A stretch of DNA of 64,000 bases. Source: Methanoculleus taiwanensis. Its GTDB lineage: Archaea > Halobacteriota > Methanomicrobia > Methanomicrobiales > Methanoculleaceae. Location of the stretch: positions 124,001 to 188,000 of the forward strand of contig NZ_LHQS01000001.1 in the NCBI RefSeq assembly GCF_004102725.1, read 5' to 3'. Made by a program: the position numbers and the translations under genes. The notes under the pieces are model-generated. The model saw only the letters and a program-made list of their open reading frames with translations, did no database searches and was not told the DNA's origin. Shown here piece after piece: positions 35,660 to 43,821 of the stretch. Numbering within the stretch: the first letter of the stretch is position 1; each line of letters opens with the position of its first letter.

Positions 35660-36284
35660 GGCGCGGAGATTAACGTCGCACATCCAGGCCGCCACTTCCT
35701 TCTCATGGTCGACATAATGCTCACCGCCTACATCGATCACCACCCGATCGATGGTTCCACCCGTAAAGGCGAAGGGTGCGGAATAATCAGGCGATACCGG
35801 GGATCCGCTGTCCCGGCCGACACAGAGACCGTCGCCGGTGAGGGAGAAGAATCCCGGCTGAGTCTTGATCCGTCCCTCTCCTACCTTCTTCATGTCTATG
35901 TACAATGTGAGGGTGCCTAGAGCGCTCTTCGTCTCCGTATCCTCTCCGTCCCTGGCGAACTCCGCGATGAAGGCGTGCCGACCGGCGGGCACGGTGTCGT
36001 TCGAGGAAATCTTCTGGATCGCGTCGCCAAGCCAATTGTAGACGTAGTGCAGTCGCCCATCGGCAATGTACAGGCTGTGGCCGCCGCCAATCCCTCCCTG
36101 AGCAAACAGCACGCCCTGCGCATCCGGCCCGTCGATACGTCCATAGCCCCGTAGCCCACGTCATCCCAGACGATCATCAGGATGTTGGGGCACTCTCAGG
36201 TGTCTGCGGCTACAGGTAGGAATCCCAATCAGACACCGAATCCCGGATATCGAGATTGACCGTGCCCTTCCATGTATCAGACAT
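35660..36284 (-). pseudogene. Arylsulfatase pseudogene with internal deletion
   Basis: Reading the minus strand from ATG 36284 gives MSDTWKGTVNLDIRDSV, then an in-frame TAG. After a one-base shift in a C-run the N-terminal sulfatase motif PNILMIVWDDVGYGAMD follows (36189-36139). Five bases later, in another frame, comes sequence from the far C-terminus (DGPDAQGVLFAQGGIGGGHS... FTGGTIDRVVIDVGGEHYVDHEKEV). Most of the enzyme is missing, including the formylglycine C/S-x-P-x-R site. The C-terminal end merges with the IS fragment. Stop codon, frameshift, deletion and IS damage together rule out function. The gene was presumably a client of the maturase at 29538. Confidence 0.8.
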
Positions 36285-36349
36285 AGTGCACTCTCCACAC
36301 ACTGCAATTGTGACGCCGCCTAAGGAGGCGTCATGGATTAATTCTTTTG

Positions 36350-36660
36350 GATGCCCGAAAACCGTCGGAGAACCAGGGGCTGTACCAACCCTTCAGGGCA
36401 GGCGGCGGTGCCGGAAGTGCCAGAAGACCCTTCAATTAAAAAGGCTGATAGGCCGGGAACGACATCATGCGGTGGATGGCCGGAAGTGGTATGGGTAGGT
36501 TTACGAGCGCATACCTATCGGATTATGCCGTACGCGGGCAAGGGTAAAACGGCCGGTGTGGAACTCCCAGGGACAATCTCACCAGGGTGGCAGAGAGAAC
36601 AAATACTGTTCACACGGATAATGGTGAAGAAGCGGCTCTATTCGATCAGTTTTGAGATAC
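36350..36660 (+). mobile_element. Degenerate element, possibly IS1-like (InsA zinc ribbon)
   Basis: No intact frame is present. One frame gives GRRRCRKCQKTLQL, like the zinc-ribbon end of IS1-family InsA proteins. A second frame gives GNDIMRWMAGSGMGRFTSAYL, similar in spacing to the helix-turn-helix after that ribbon. A third gives HTDNGEEAALFDQF, of DDE-transposase flavour. Three frames and stops imply decay. The assignment rests on pattern only. Confidence 0.35.
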
Positions 36661-36703
36661 AGATGCAATGGCACCGCTAAAAGAGTAAAAGGTAAAAAAT
36701 TGT

Positions 36704-36925
36704 TCAGGTCTGGTACCCCGGCGCTCCAGTTGCCGCCATCGTCATCATTTCGGTTGGTGTCGTCTCCATCGTCATCGTTTCAGTCGGTGTCACTTCAGTG
36801 GTCATGGGTGTCGTTTCAGTCGGCGTTGCCGTCGGGGTCTCATTACCCACCGGTGAAACGCACCCCGCCGCCAGGACCGCCACGGCCATGATCAGCAGCA
36901 TCAGCAGGATCGATTTTTTCAACAT
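36704..36925 (-). CDS. Small Thr-rich lipoprotein
   Basis: This 73-residue protein has a signal peptide with lipobox LAAGC at about residues 18-22. The mature part is almost wholly Thr, Pro, Met and Glu (PTATPTETTPMTTEVTPTET), a typical archaeal surface stalk that could be O-glycosylated. ATG 36925 has AGGGGG about 8 nt upstream. No functional domain is attached. Confidence 0.72.
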   Translation of the reverse strand: MLKKSILLMLLIMAVAVLAAGCVSPVGNETPTATPTETTPMTTEVTPTETMTMETTPTEMMTMAATGAPGYQT

Positions 36926-37301
36926 CTATAAGCCCCCTGAAGTTAAGGAGGAAGGCACCGACTATTCGGCAAACAATATATAATTAACGGCATAGCCAGA
37001 TGCTCGTGAGAAACCTTTTTTTGAGTCGATTCACCTATTTTCCCATCAGAGAGAGGAATCATCGGGTATCCTCCACCGGTCGGGGCGGTGTTCAAGACCC
37101 CCGCCCTCAACGGCACCGACCGTGGCGACGCGGTCATGATCCCGGCAGACAGGGCAAGGTAAGCGAACAATACTGCCGGTCACGAGGTACGGCCATTATC
37201 TGGAAAGTATTATAAAAACCGGTTCCTATGACTGAACCGGTTGAGGCGGGAGAACGGCGACGTCACCGCACAGTCCACATCACAACCTATGGAGGAAGGA
37301 A
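36926..37301. promoter_or_regulatory. Promoter with perfect palindrome before the SHOCT gene
   Basis: A TATA box (ATTATAAAA, about 37209-37217) is followed immediately by a perfect 9-bp inverted repeat (AACCGGTTC 37217-37225 with GAACCGGTT 37234-37242; 8-nt spacer). The repeat sits between TATA and the expected start site, where a bound repressor would block transcription; it could also form a 5' hairpin. The rest of the 375-bp gap holds nothing I can support. Confidence 0.6.
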
Positions 37302-37775
37302 ATGTTTCGTATGGGAGCCCGGAGGACCGCACGGAGAACCGCCCGCCGTACATCACGCCGCGTCATGCGCCGTACCATACGGCGGACCGTCCTCGTAGGC
37401 GGGATGGTCGCGCTCGCTGTCGGCGGAACCGCCGCCGTCATCAAACTCTCACAGAGGGATGTCGACCGCATCGAGCAGCATACGGGAAAAAAGGCCGAAA
37501 ACCTCTCCGAGCAGGAGCTGAACACGGCGATGGACGACCTCGGCATCGAGGAGCAGGAGATAACCGATCAGGACATGACCACAATCGAAGCCGGTATGGT
37601 AAAAGAACAGGCTCCGCAGCCTTCCAGAGCGCCCCCGGCAGCCCCTCCGCCCGGGGCTGTGCCTGCCGAACCGTCTTACATCGGCGAACTGGAGAAGCTT
37701 GCCGGGCTTCGGGATAAAGGGATCATCACCGAGGAGGAGTTCCAGGCCAAGAAGAAGCAGCTCCTGGGATTGTAG
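37302..37775 (+). CDS. SHOCT-domain protein with Arg-rich N-terminus and TM helix
   Basis: This 157-residue protein starts with a very basic N-terminus (ARRTARRTARRTSRRVMRRT), then one TM helix (VLVGGMVALAVGGTAAVI). An acidic linker and a Pro/Ala-rich hinge lead to a C-terminal SHOCT domain (IGELEKLAGLRDKGIITEEE then FQAKKKQLLGL). SHOCT segments are short protein-interaction or oligomerisation units. ATG 37302 has GGAGGAAGGAA just before it. Function unknown. The Arg repeats could contact nucleic acid or lipid head groups. Confidence 0.8.
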   Translation: MFRMGARRTARRTARRTSRRVMRRTIRRTVLVGGMVALAVGGTAAVIKLSQRDVDRIEQHTGKKAENLSEQELNTAMDDLGIEEQEITDQDMTTIEAGMVKEQAPQPSRAPPAAPPPGAVPAEPSYIGELEKLAGLRDKGIITEEEFQAKKKQLLGL

Positions 37776-37844
37776 ATCCGGAGATTCTGGAATGGGCAGA
37801 CACCCCCGAAAGACGGTCGTTTCTCCTGCGAGAGAGAGGTGACC

Positions 37845-38870
37845 ATGCCCGCCCCGTCCCGCCTTGCATCACTCACCCGGGTTGTCATCATCAGTGCCGT
37901 CGTCGTCACCGGCATGTACCTCGGCGCCGCGATTGTGAGCCCGGTGCTCGCCGGGTTCATCCTGGCGATCGTCGTCACACCGACCGTGCACCGCCTGGAA
38001 GAGCGCGGGTTGCCCGGGTTGGCAGCGGTGCTGGCGATGGTCGGCGCGATCGCATGCGTTGCCCTGCTGCTCGTCGCACTCCTGAGCCTGTCGCTGATCG
38101 AACTCGACAGCGCCCTGCCCGCCTACCAGGACCTCCTACAGGCACAGCTGGAAACACTGCAGGCACGGCTTGCGGACATCGGGATCATGGCCTCTCTCCA
38201 GCTGCCCGATGCAGCTTCAGGGCCTCTGCTCATCCCCTCGCTCGGGGAGATCCTCGCCGGACTCTCCATTCTGGTCGTCGATTTTCTGGTCATCCTGATC
38301 GTGGCCGTCTTCATGCTCCTCGAGGTGGCCTCCATCCGGGGAAAACTCCAGAAAAGTCTGGGGGCGGATGTTGAGGCGGAACTCGGCCGAGCCGCGAACA
38401 ATCTGGTCGAATACGCAGTTCTTCGCACCAAAAGCGGCATTGCAACCGGTATCGTTATCGCGACTCTCCTGCTGCTCCTCGGGATCGACGCCCCGGTGCT
38501 CTGGGCGGTCCTCATCGTCGTGCTCGGCTACATCCCCTACTTCGGGCTGCCCATAGCAGCCGCACCCCCTATCGGGCTTGCCTGGCTCCAGCACGGCCTC
38601 CCTGGGGCGCTCGCCGTCGCGGTCGGCATCTTCGTCGTCGATCTTCTTGCCCGCCGCGTGCTCCTGCCGTACCCTGCCGAGCGGGCGCTCCGAATCTCCC
38701 CACTGGCGATCGTCCTCTCGGTCCTCGCCTGGACGCTGGTGCTCGGTGTCCCGGGACTGTTTCTGGGTGCTCCCCTGGCGCTGCTCATAAAGGCTGTGCT
38801 GTCGAGTTCGGAAGAGACACGGTGGCTGGCGATACTGATGGAGCCGTCCGATACAGATACAGAATCATAA
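37845..38870 (+). CDS. AI-2E family transporter (PerM/TqsA-like), copy 2
   Basis: This 341-residue polytopic protein is a paralogue of 21712-22755. Shared elements are the early helix LAGFILAIVVTPTVHRLEERGLP, the cytoplasmic helical part starting ALPAYQDLLQAQLETLQ, LGYIPYFGLPIAAAPPIGLAWL, and the terminal GAPLALLIKAVL. GAGGTGA precedes ATG 37845; GTG 37839 is an alternative. It lies about 70 bp after the SHOCT gene and may share its transcript. Confidence 0.87.
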   Translation: MPAPSRLASLTRVVIISAVVVTGMYLGAAIVSPVLAGFILAIVVTPTVHRLEERGLPGLAAVLAMVGAIACVALLLVALLSLSLIELDSALPAYQDLLQAQLETLQARLADIGIMASLQLPDAASGPLLIPSLGEILAGLSILVVDFLVILIVAVFMLLEVASIRGKLQKSLGADVEAELGRAANNLVEYAVLRTKSGIATGIVIATLLLLLGIDAPVLWAVLIVVLGYIPYFGLPIAAAPPIGLAWLQHGLPGALAVAVGIFVVDLLARRVLLPYPAERALRISPLAIVLSVLAWTLVLGVPGLFLGAPLALLIKAVLSSSEETRWLAILMEPSDTDTES

Positions 38871-38916
38871 GGCCGGATCGCCACACAGCGGGTGAGGAGA
38901 TTATCCATCCGGCCAC

Positions 38917-38930
38917 AAATATAATATATT
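38917..38930 (+). promoter_or_regulatory. TATA box upstream of the ligand-gated channel gene
   Basis: AAATATAATATATT is a strong TATA-like box about 100 bp before ATG 39032, in the only sizeable gap between the AI-2E gene and the channel gene. It would give a leader of about 75 nt. Confidence 0.55.
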
Positions 38931-39031
38931 GGCAATAGTAATGGAATCCACTGATACTGATGTATACCTCTTACGATCACCCCCTTACGTATCGCCCATG
39001 AGGTGATTGAACTGCTGACGGAGCAGATCTG

Positions 39032-40939
39032 ATGCACACCCCGACCGACACGCCGATACCGTTACTCCGGCCCCGGCGCGCCTATGCCTGGTGGAGAATT
39101 CTCCTCCTGGCGCTTCTCCTGTGCGTACTCACAGGCACGGCCGCTGCCCAGCAGGCACAGAACGCCAGCGTGCAGGAGCTGACCGGGCGAATAGAACCGA
39201 ATCAGGTTATTATTTATGATCTCCCCGGCCTGCAGGCGGGAGAGACCCTCTCCGTCTATGCCAACGGGACAGGGGGAGACCTTGACCCATTCCTGGCTCT
39301 CGCGAATACGAGCCTGACCCGGGGAGAGGCACGCCGGGAGTTTGCCACAGAGGTCAATCGGTCTATCGCCGAAGGGCGTGATCCGCTCCAGGTGATCCCG
39401 GAGATTGCTGACCGATACTTCCTTGCATGGGACGACGACTCCGGAGCGGGCTACGATGCAGCAGTTCAGTATACGATCCCGGCCGATGGTGATTACCTGC
39501 TGATCCTGTTCAGCTCCCCGGCGAAGGAGAATACATTCGGCACCTACCGGCTGCTGGTCGGCATCGACGCGCCGCAAGTCCTGACCGGGCAAGCGGAGCC
39601 GACCGGTGCCGCCATCGCCGTACTGGACAGAGATGCATCCGAGGTGGGCATGGCCGTGCAGGAGGTCGACGGGACGCTGACGGCGAACAGGACGTCGACA
39701 TTCTACACCTTAAACCCCGTCACAGAGGGCGATACCTTCTACGCCTTCATCGAGGCGACGTCCGGGGACCTTATCCCCGTTCTCGTTTTGCGGGACTTTG
39801 GCGGCAAACCCCTGAGCGCAGGCGTTCCGGCCGGAGACGGCATTACTGCCACCCTCGAGTACACCTTCGACGATGACAGCGAGGGCAACGAACTCGAGGT
39901 CTTCAGCCGCACCCGGAACGAAACCAACACGACGGGTGATTACCGGCTGCTGGCAGGGCTCAACGTGCCTGCCGTGCTGACGGGCGAGGCGGCACCGACG
40001 GCCCCCCGGCTCCTCCAGGAGCCTATCCGGGTGATGGTCGGGTTCGAGCTCGACCAGATCACGACGGTTGACCAGCAGGCCGAGAACTTCGGTGTGGTGG
40101 GCAACATCTGGATGCGGTGGACCGATCCGGCGCTGGCGTTCAGCCCGGACGAGTGCAACTGCCAGTTCAAAGTCTACCGAAGCGTCGAAGAGTTCGTGAG
40201 TGCCGAAGGGCAACGGTGGCCTGAGTTCACCCTCTTCAACCAGCAGGAACGGCGCTGGACGCAGAACCAGATCATCGTGGTTCGTCCCGACGGCACGGTC
40301 ACCTACTACGAGCGGTTCTGGACGCTCCTGCAGGCGCCGGACTTCAACTTCAGGCAATACCCGTTCGACACCCAGGACTTCTACGTGAGAATCGACTCCC
40401 TCTACCCCGAAGAGTTCTACGTCTACGTGCCCTGGGAGGAGAAGACCACCGTCGGCGGGCAGCTCGGTGAAGAGGAGTGGTACATCACCGACTACAACGC
40501 CAACGTGACCAGCATCCAGATCAACACACAGAACTCCCGCTACTCTTTTTACTTTGAGGCAGCCCGCCACCTGACCTTCTACGTCCTGCGGATCCTCCTC
40601 CCGATCCTGATAATCATCCTCCTGACCTACGTCACCTTCCTCCTCAAGGATTACGGGAAGCGTGCCGATGTGGCGAGCGCGAACCTCCTCCTCTTCATCG
40701 CCTTCAACTTCACCATCGCCGGCGACCTGCCGCGCCTCGGGTACCTGACGTTCCTCGACTCGATCCTGGTAACGACATTCGTGGTCACCGGCATCACGGT
40801 TGCCTACAATCTCTACCTGAAGTGGCTGGCCACGGAGCGGCAGAAAGAGATCGCGGAAAAGATCGACCGGGTCATGGTCTGGCTCTATCCTGCGACCTAC
40901 ATCGGAGCGCTCATACTGATAGCGCTCTTCTTCCCCTAG
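39032..40939 (+). CDS. Pentameric ligand-gated ion channel homologue with two extra N-terminal domains
   Basis: This 635-residue protein has a signal peptide (about 1-39). Two related beta-rich domains follow at about 45-178 and 183-312; each ends with a DGDYLLIL/TGDYRLL strand, resembling PPC-type sandwiches. The Cys-loop receptor module spans 325-635. Its extracellular part contains VGNIWMRWTD, YERFWTLLQ and the loop YPFDTQ (443-448), the hallmark of the family; prokaryotic members lack the disulfide. Four TM helices follow: M1 516-538 (LRILLPILIIILLTYV), M2 about 545-563, M3 about 577-598, M4 about 614-634. Such channels are rare in archaea. The layout recalls bacterial DeCLIC, which also has N-terminal domains. 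The ligand and ion selectivity are unknown. CNC at 375-377 may form a local disulfide or bind metal. Confidence 0.88.
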   Translation: MHTPTDTPIPLLRPRRAYAWWRILLLALLLCVLTGTAAAQQAQNASVQELTGRIEPNQVIIYDLPGLQAGETLSVYANGTGGDLDPFLALANTSLTRGEARREFATEVNRSIAEGRDPLQVIPEIADRYFLAWDDDSGAGYDAAVQYTIPADGDYLLILFSSPAKENTFGTYRLLVGIDAPQVLTGQAEPTGAAIAVLDRDASEVGMAVQEVDGTLTANRTSTFYTLNPVTEGDTFYAFIEATSGDLIPVLVLRDFGGKPLSAGVPAGDGITATLEYTFDDDSEGNELEVFSRTRNETNTTGDYRLLAGLNVPAVLTGEAAPTAPRLLQEPIRVMVGFELDQITTVDQQAENFGVVGNIWMRWTDPALAFSPDECNCQFKVYRSVEEFVSAEGQRWPEFTLFNQQERRWTQNQIIVVRPDGTVTYYERFWTLLQAPDFNFRQYPFDTQDFYVRIDSLYPEEFYVYVPWEEKTTVGGQLGEEEWYITDYNANVTSIQINTQNSRYSFYFEAARHLTFYVLRILLPILIIILLTYVTFLLKDYGKRADVASANLLLFIAFNFTIAGDLPRLGYLTFLDSILVTTFVVTGITVAYNLYLKWLATERQKEIAEKIDRVMVWLYPATYIGALILIALFFP

Positions 40940-40989
40940 CGGAGGCGCTGCCGCACGCATATTTATGGATCGGCGGCCAACAGAGTGGC

Positions 40990-42021
40990 ATGAACTGCCC
41001 GGTCTGCGGGGGAGACTGCATCGAGGACGCCCCCGCACTCTTTGCACGCCTGCCGCATGCCTTCGCCCCCTGCCCCGACTGCATGGGACTCACCTATGAC
41101 AAGCGCGCCCCGCCCCCCGACCTCGCTCCTGCCGAGCCCTGCCCCTCCTGCGAAAAAAGGTTCATCGATGATGTCTTCGCCCAGATCTGGACGATCATGG
41201 CAGACACCGGGGATCTCTCCCGGGACGACCCGCTCGCCGCCGCCGGGACACCTCTCGTCCATCCGGGCATCGCCCTGCACCGCCCGCCGTACCTCCCGCC
41301 CCGGTCGCTGGTGCTCCTCTCCCGCAGCGTCACAGAAGAAAGCGCACGGAGGCTCGTCGCCGAGGTTCCGGAGATCCGCGGCGTGGTACGGAACGGCGAC
41401 GGCGTCCCCGGCGTCATCGATACCGGGACGGACGGCAACGGACGGCGGCACACCCTCCTTGCAGGCTGCGACGTCCGCGCCGATATCTTCGACACCCCGG
41501 CAGGCCCTATCGCCGTCTACAAACAGCAGTCCGTCATCCACATCGAGTTCCCGCACGGGCAGAACCCCAAGATCCTCGCGACCTATCAGGCGATCCGCAA
41601 GCGGTCTCCCCGCACCTTCGTCGACGCCTGCTCCGGGGCGGGGACGCTCGGTCTTGCGGGAGGCGTCCTCGGCGTCCCCGCCGTGATCTGCAACGACGCA
41701 TGGTATGCCGCCGCTTTCTGGACGGCGTGCAATATCGGCGTGAACCGTGAAGCGCTCGGGGTAGAGGGCGTGCAGATCCTGCATTCGATCGCGGATCTCG
41801 CAGAGCGGCCGGTCGCGACCGAACCGGTGCTGGTTGCCGTCGCAGAGGGAGCGCGGGATATCCGGGTGTATCACGGCGATCTCCGCCTGCTCCCCCCCCT
41901 GCTGCCGGATACCGTCGATCTCACCGCAATCGACCTCTTTGAGAAGGATGACCGCGAGAAGCTAAAGGAGATCACCCAGTTCTGGATCGCTGCCGTAGGC
42001 GGAGATGTTTTTATCCCATAG
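40990..42021 (+). CDS. Zinc-finger protein with SAM-methyltransferase-like domain
   Basis: This 343-residue protein begins with two paired-cysteine motifs (MNCPVCGGDC, CPDC) and CPSC, forming zinc ribbons within residues 1-60. A linker leads to a Rossmann-type segment FVDACSGAGTLGLAGG at about residue 217 that fits SAM motif I, followed by NDAWYAAAFWTACNIGVN. ATG 40990 lies about 25 bp after CATATTTATG (40957-40966), so the message is probably leaderless. An in-frame upstream extension within the channel gene is rejected. It may modify RNA or protein, but the substrate is unknown. Confidence 0.72.
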   Translation: MNCPVCGGDCIEDAPALFARLPHAFAPCPDCMGLTYDKRAPPPDLAPAEPCPSCEKRFIDDVFAQIWTIMADTGDLSRDDPLAAAGTPLVHPGIALHRPPYLPPRSLVLLSRSVTEESARRLVAEVPEIRGVVRNGDGVPGVIDTGTDGNGRRHTLLAGCDVRADIFDTPAGPIAVYKQQSVIHIEFPHGQNPKILATYQAIRKRSPRTFVDACSGAGTLGLAGGVLGVPAVICNDAWYAAAFWTACNIGVNREALGVEGVQILHSIADLAERPVATEPVLVAVAEGARDIRVYHGDLRLLPPLLPDTVDLTAIDLFEKDDREKLKEITQFWIAAVGGDVFIP

Positions 42022-42035
42022 ACACCATCATATAC

Positions 42036-42342
42036 GGGGACTAGCCCGGGTGGCTCGGCGTCACCTGTAACCCGAAACCGCCGTTATGCGGGAGGCGAAG
42101 TCTGAGGAAGGCTGTGGCGGCCTGCCGGAGCCGGTGCGTCCTGACGGAGAAACCTCGTCCTGTGAGGTCGGCGGACAGGCATCAATACTCCGGAGGGAGT
42201 GGCGACCTGTTGCCGCGGGAACCGGTCCAGGCCCGGAAGGGAGCAGACTTACCGTGGACGTTCGGCGCCCACAGGGTTGCGGGGCGGAGGAAGGAGGCCC
42301 CGGTGAACGCAGGTACGAGCTGTCGACCGAGGACGTGTCCCC
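42036..42342 (+). ncRNA. Signal recognition particle RNA (7S RNA)
   Basis: The sequence has archaeal SRP RNA features: 5' GGCTCGGCGTCACCTGTAAC (helix 2-4 region), and the helix 8 signature GGTCCAGGCCCGGAAGGGAG with CAGACTTACCG. The ends GGGGAC (42036-42041) and GTCCCC (42337-42342) pair as helix 1. Length is about 307 nt. TATA-like CATATAC lies just upstream at about 42029-42035, closer than usual, so the exact 5' end may differ by some bases. Malate dehydrogenase begins only 13 nt after the 3' end. Confidence 0.93.
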
Positions 42343-42355
42343 AACGGCGATTTCT

Positions 42356-43309
42356 ATGGCAAAGGTTACGATTATCGGAGCGACAGGCAATGTCGGCTCG
42401 TTTGCAGCACATACCATTTCTGAGATACCCCACGTTACCGATATGCTGCTGATGGGCAGACCCGGACGTGAAGAGTTTCTGGAAGGATGCTGCCGCGATA
42501 TGGCCGACTCGTTTGCTGCGCGGGGCACGCAGATGCGGCTCGCTCACAGCACGCGGGTCGCCGATGTAGAAGGGTCGGATGTTATCATCTGCACGTCCGG
42601 CATGCCGCGCCAGGTCGGGCAGGACAGAAACGATCTGGCTTTCGAGAATGCCAAGATGGTGGCCGAAACCGCCGAGATCGTCGGCGAACGGGCGCCGGAC
42701 GCTCTCCTGTTCATGGTCACGAACCCCGTCGACGTCATGACGGCGGTCGCCCTCAAATATTCGGGGCTCGAACCCCGGCAGGTCTTCGGGCTCGGCACGC
42801 ACCTCGACTCGATGCGCCTTAAAGCACTCATCGCCGAGTATTTCAAAGTGCATGTCAGCGAAGTCCACACGCGTATCATCGGTGAGCACGGCGAGAGCAT
42901 GGTACCGCTCTGGTCGGCGACGACGATAGGCGGCATCCAGATCTGTAATCTGCCGACGTTCTCGGGACTTCCTCACCGCGAGATGATGGATACGGTACGC
43001 TCGAGCGGCCAGTTTATCATCAAGAACAAAGGTGCTACGGTCTACGGACCCGGCGAAGCGATCGCAACCCTGGTTCGGACGATCCTCGGTGACGAAAACC
43101 GCATCCTGACGGTATCGAGTTACATCAGGAGCGAGGTCAACGGTATCGGCGACGTCTGCATCGGTGTGCCCGCGAGGATCAACAGAAAAGGCGTATTTCC
43201 CGTTCCGATAAAACTTGCGGACCGCGAAGTAACCGGTTTCGCCGCGTCTGTCGAGAAGATCCGCACAATCACGGCAGACGTCACGGAAAAGCTGGAGCAG
43301 TGCCGGTAA
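42356..43309 (+). CDS. mdh: Malate dehydrogenase (LDH/MDH family)
   Basis: This 317-residue NAD(P)-dependent oxidoreductase interconverts malate and oxaloacetate. The Rossmann motif is GATGNVGS at residues 8-15, with Ala-Thr in place of the usual second glycine spacing. The substrate loop contains MPRQVGQDRNDL, where arginine selects dicarboxylates. Catalytic His is in IIGEHGESMVPLWS. ATG 42356 sits 13 nt downstream of the SRP RNA, with no room for an independent promoter, so it is either transcribed with the SRP RNA or from a promoter inside it. Confidence 0.92.
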   Translation: MAKVTIIGATGNVGSFAAHTISEIPHVTDMLLMGRPGREEFLEGCCRDMADSFAARGTQMRLAHSTRVADVEGSDVIICTSGMPRQVGQDRNDLAFENAKMVAETAEIVGERAPDALLFMVTNPVDVMTAVALKYSGLEPRQVFGLGTHLDSMRLKALIAEYFKVHVSEVHTRIIGEHGESMVPLWSATTIGGIQICNLPTFSGLPHREMMDTVRSSGQFIIKNKGATVYGPGEAIATLVRTILGDENRILTVSSYIRSEVNGIGDVCIGVPARINRKGVFPVPIKLADREVTGFAASVEKIRTITADVTEKLEQCR

Positions 43310-43354
43310 GCGGCGGAATGCTCCCTCTAAAAAAATGTGAAGATCCGGGTCGGC

Positions 43355-43609
43355 TCACATCAGGGTGAGTTCGACGATCTCGGCACTGCCGACACCGTCA
43401 AGTTCCCGGAGCGATTTTTCGACTTCGTCGGGCGCCCCTTCCTTATCGGGAACGACGACAACCGTCTTTAACGCGACAAGGCCGAAACCGATAGGTTCCT
43501 CTACGAGATCCTTTACCGGCACGGCAGCGGTGATCGCCGCCTTGAGCGCTTCGCGGTCAACCTCGGGCGACTCGGGCATGATCTTTAAGATGATGGCGAC
43601 GTCTCCCAT
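43355..43609 (-). CDS. Elongation factor aEF-1 beta
   Basis: This 84-residue protein is the nucleotide-exchange factor for aEF-1 alpha. It has the small ferredoxin-like fold with DVAIILKIMPESPEVDREAL and IGFGLVALKTVVVVPDKEG. ATG 43609 lies immediately after the stop of the zinc-ribbon gene (2 nt gap), so the two are one transcript. Confidence 0.92.
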   Translation of the reverse strand: MGDVAIILKIMPESPEVDREALKAAITAAVPVKDLVEEPIGFGLVALKTVVVVPDKEGAPDEVEKSLRELDGVGSAEIVELTLM

Positions 43610-43611
43610 CG

Positions 43612-43776
43612 TTATGGCCCCTGGAACCCGCACTTCTGGCATTCGTATGAGACGCTCTGTTCTCTGCAGCGGTAGCACCTGCTGATTGCAGCCGAACACT
43701 CCGGGCACTTGAACTGCGTGGCACCGGTCTCTGCGAGGGTTCCGTTACAGGATGTGCATCGATCTGTTGCTATCAT
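43612..43776 (-). CDS. Small zinc-ribbon protein (HVO_2753-like)
   Basis: This 54-residue protein has four CxxC-type pairs (CTSC, CPEC, CYRC, CQKC), enough for two zinc sites. The family is paired with aEF-1 beta in many archaea, as here. ATG 43776 has GAGGAAG upstream. The haloarchaeal relative is implicated in swarming and biofilm formation, but its biochemical role, possibly near translation, is unknown. Confidence 0.88.
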   Translation of the reverse strand: MIATDRCTSCNGTLAETGATQFKCPECSAAISRCYRCREQSVSYECQKCGFQGP

Positions 43777-43821
43777 TATTACTTCCTCAAGCGGTATCCT
43801 ATCATATCTTCCCCGAACCAA

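Noticed and set aside
40822-40989. Longer N-terminus for the zinc-finger methyltransferase-like protein
   Set aside because: It would run inside the channel gene; the cysteine motif begins at ATG 40990, just after a TATA-like box.
42086-42355. Possible N-terminal extension of malate dehydrogenase starting upstream of 42356
   Set aside because: The extension lies inside the SRP RNA, whose conserved helix sequences explain it. ATG 42356 gives the normal MDH N-terminus.
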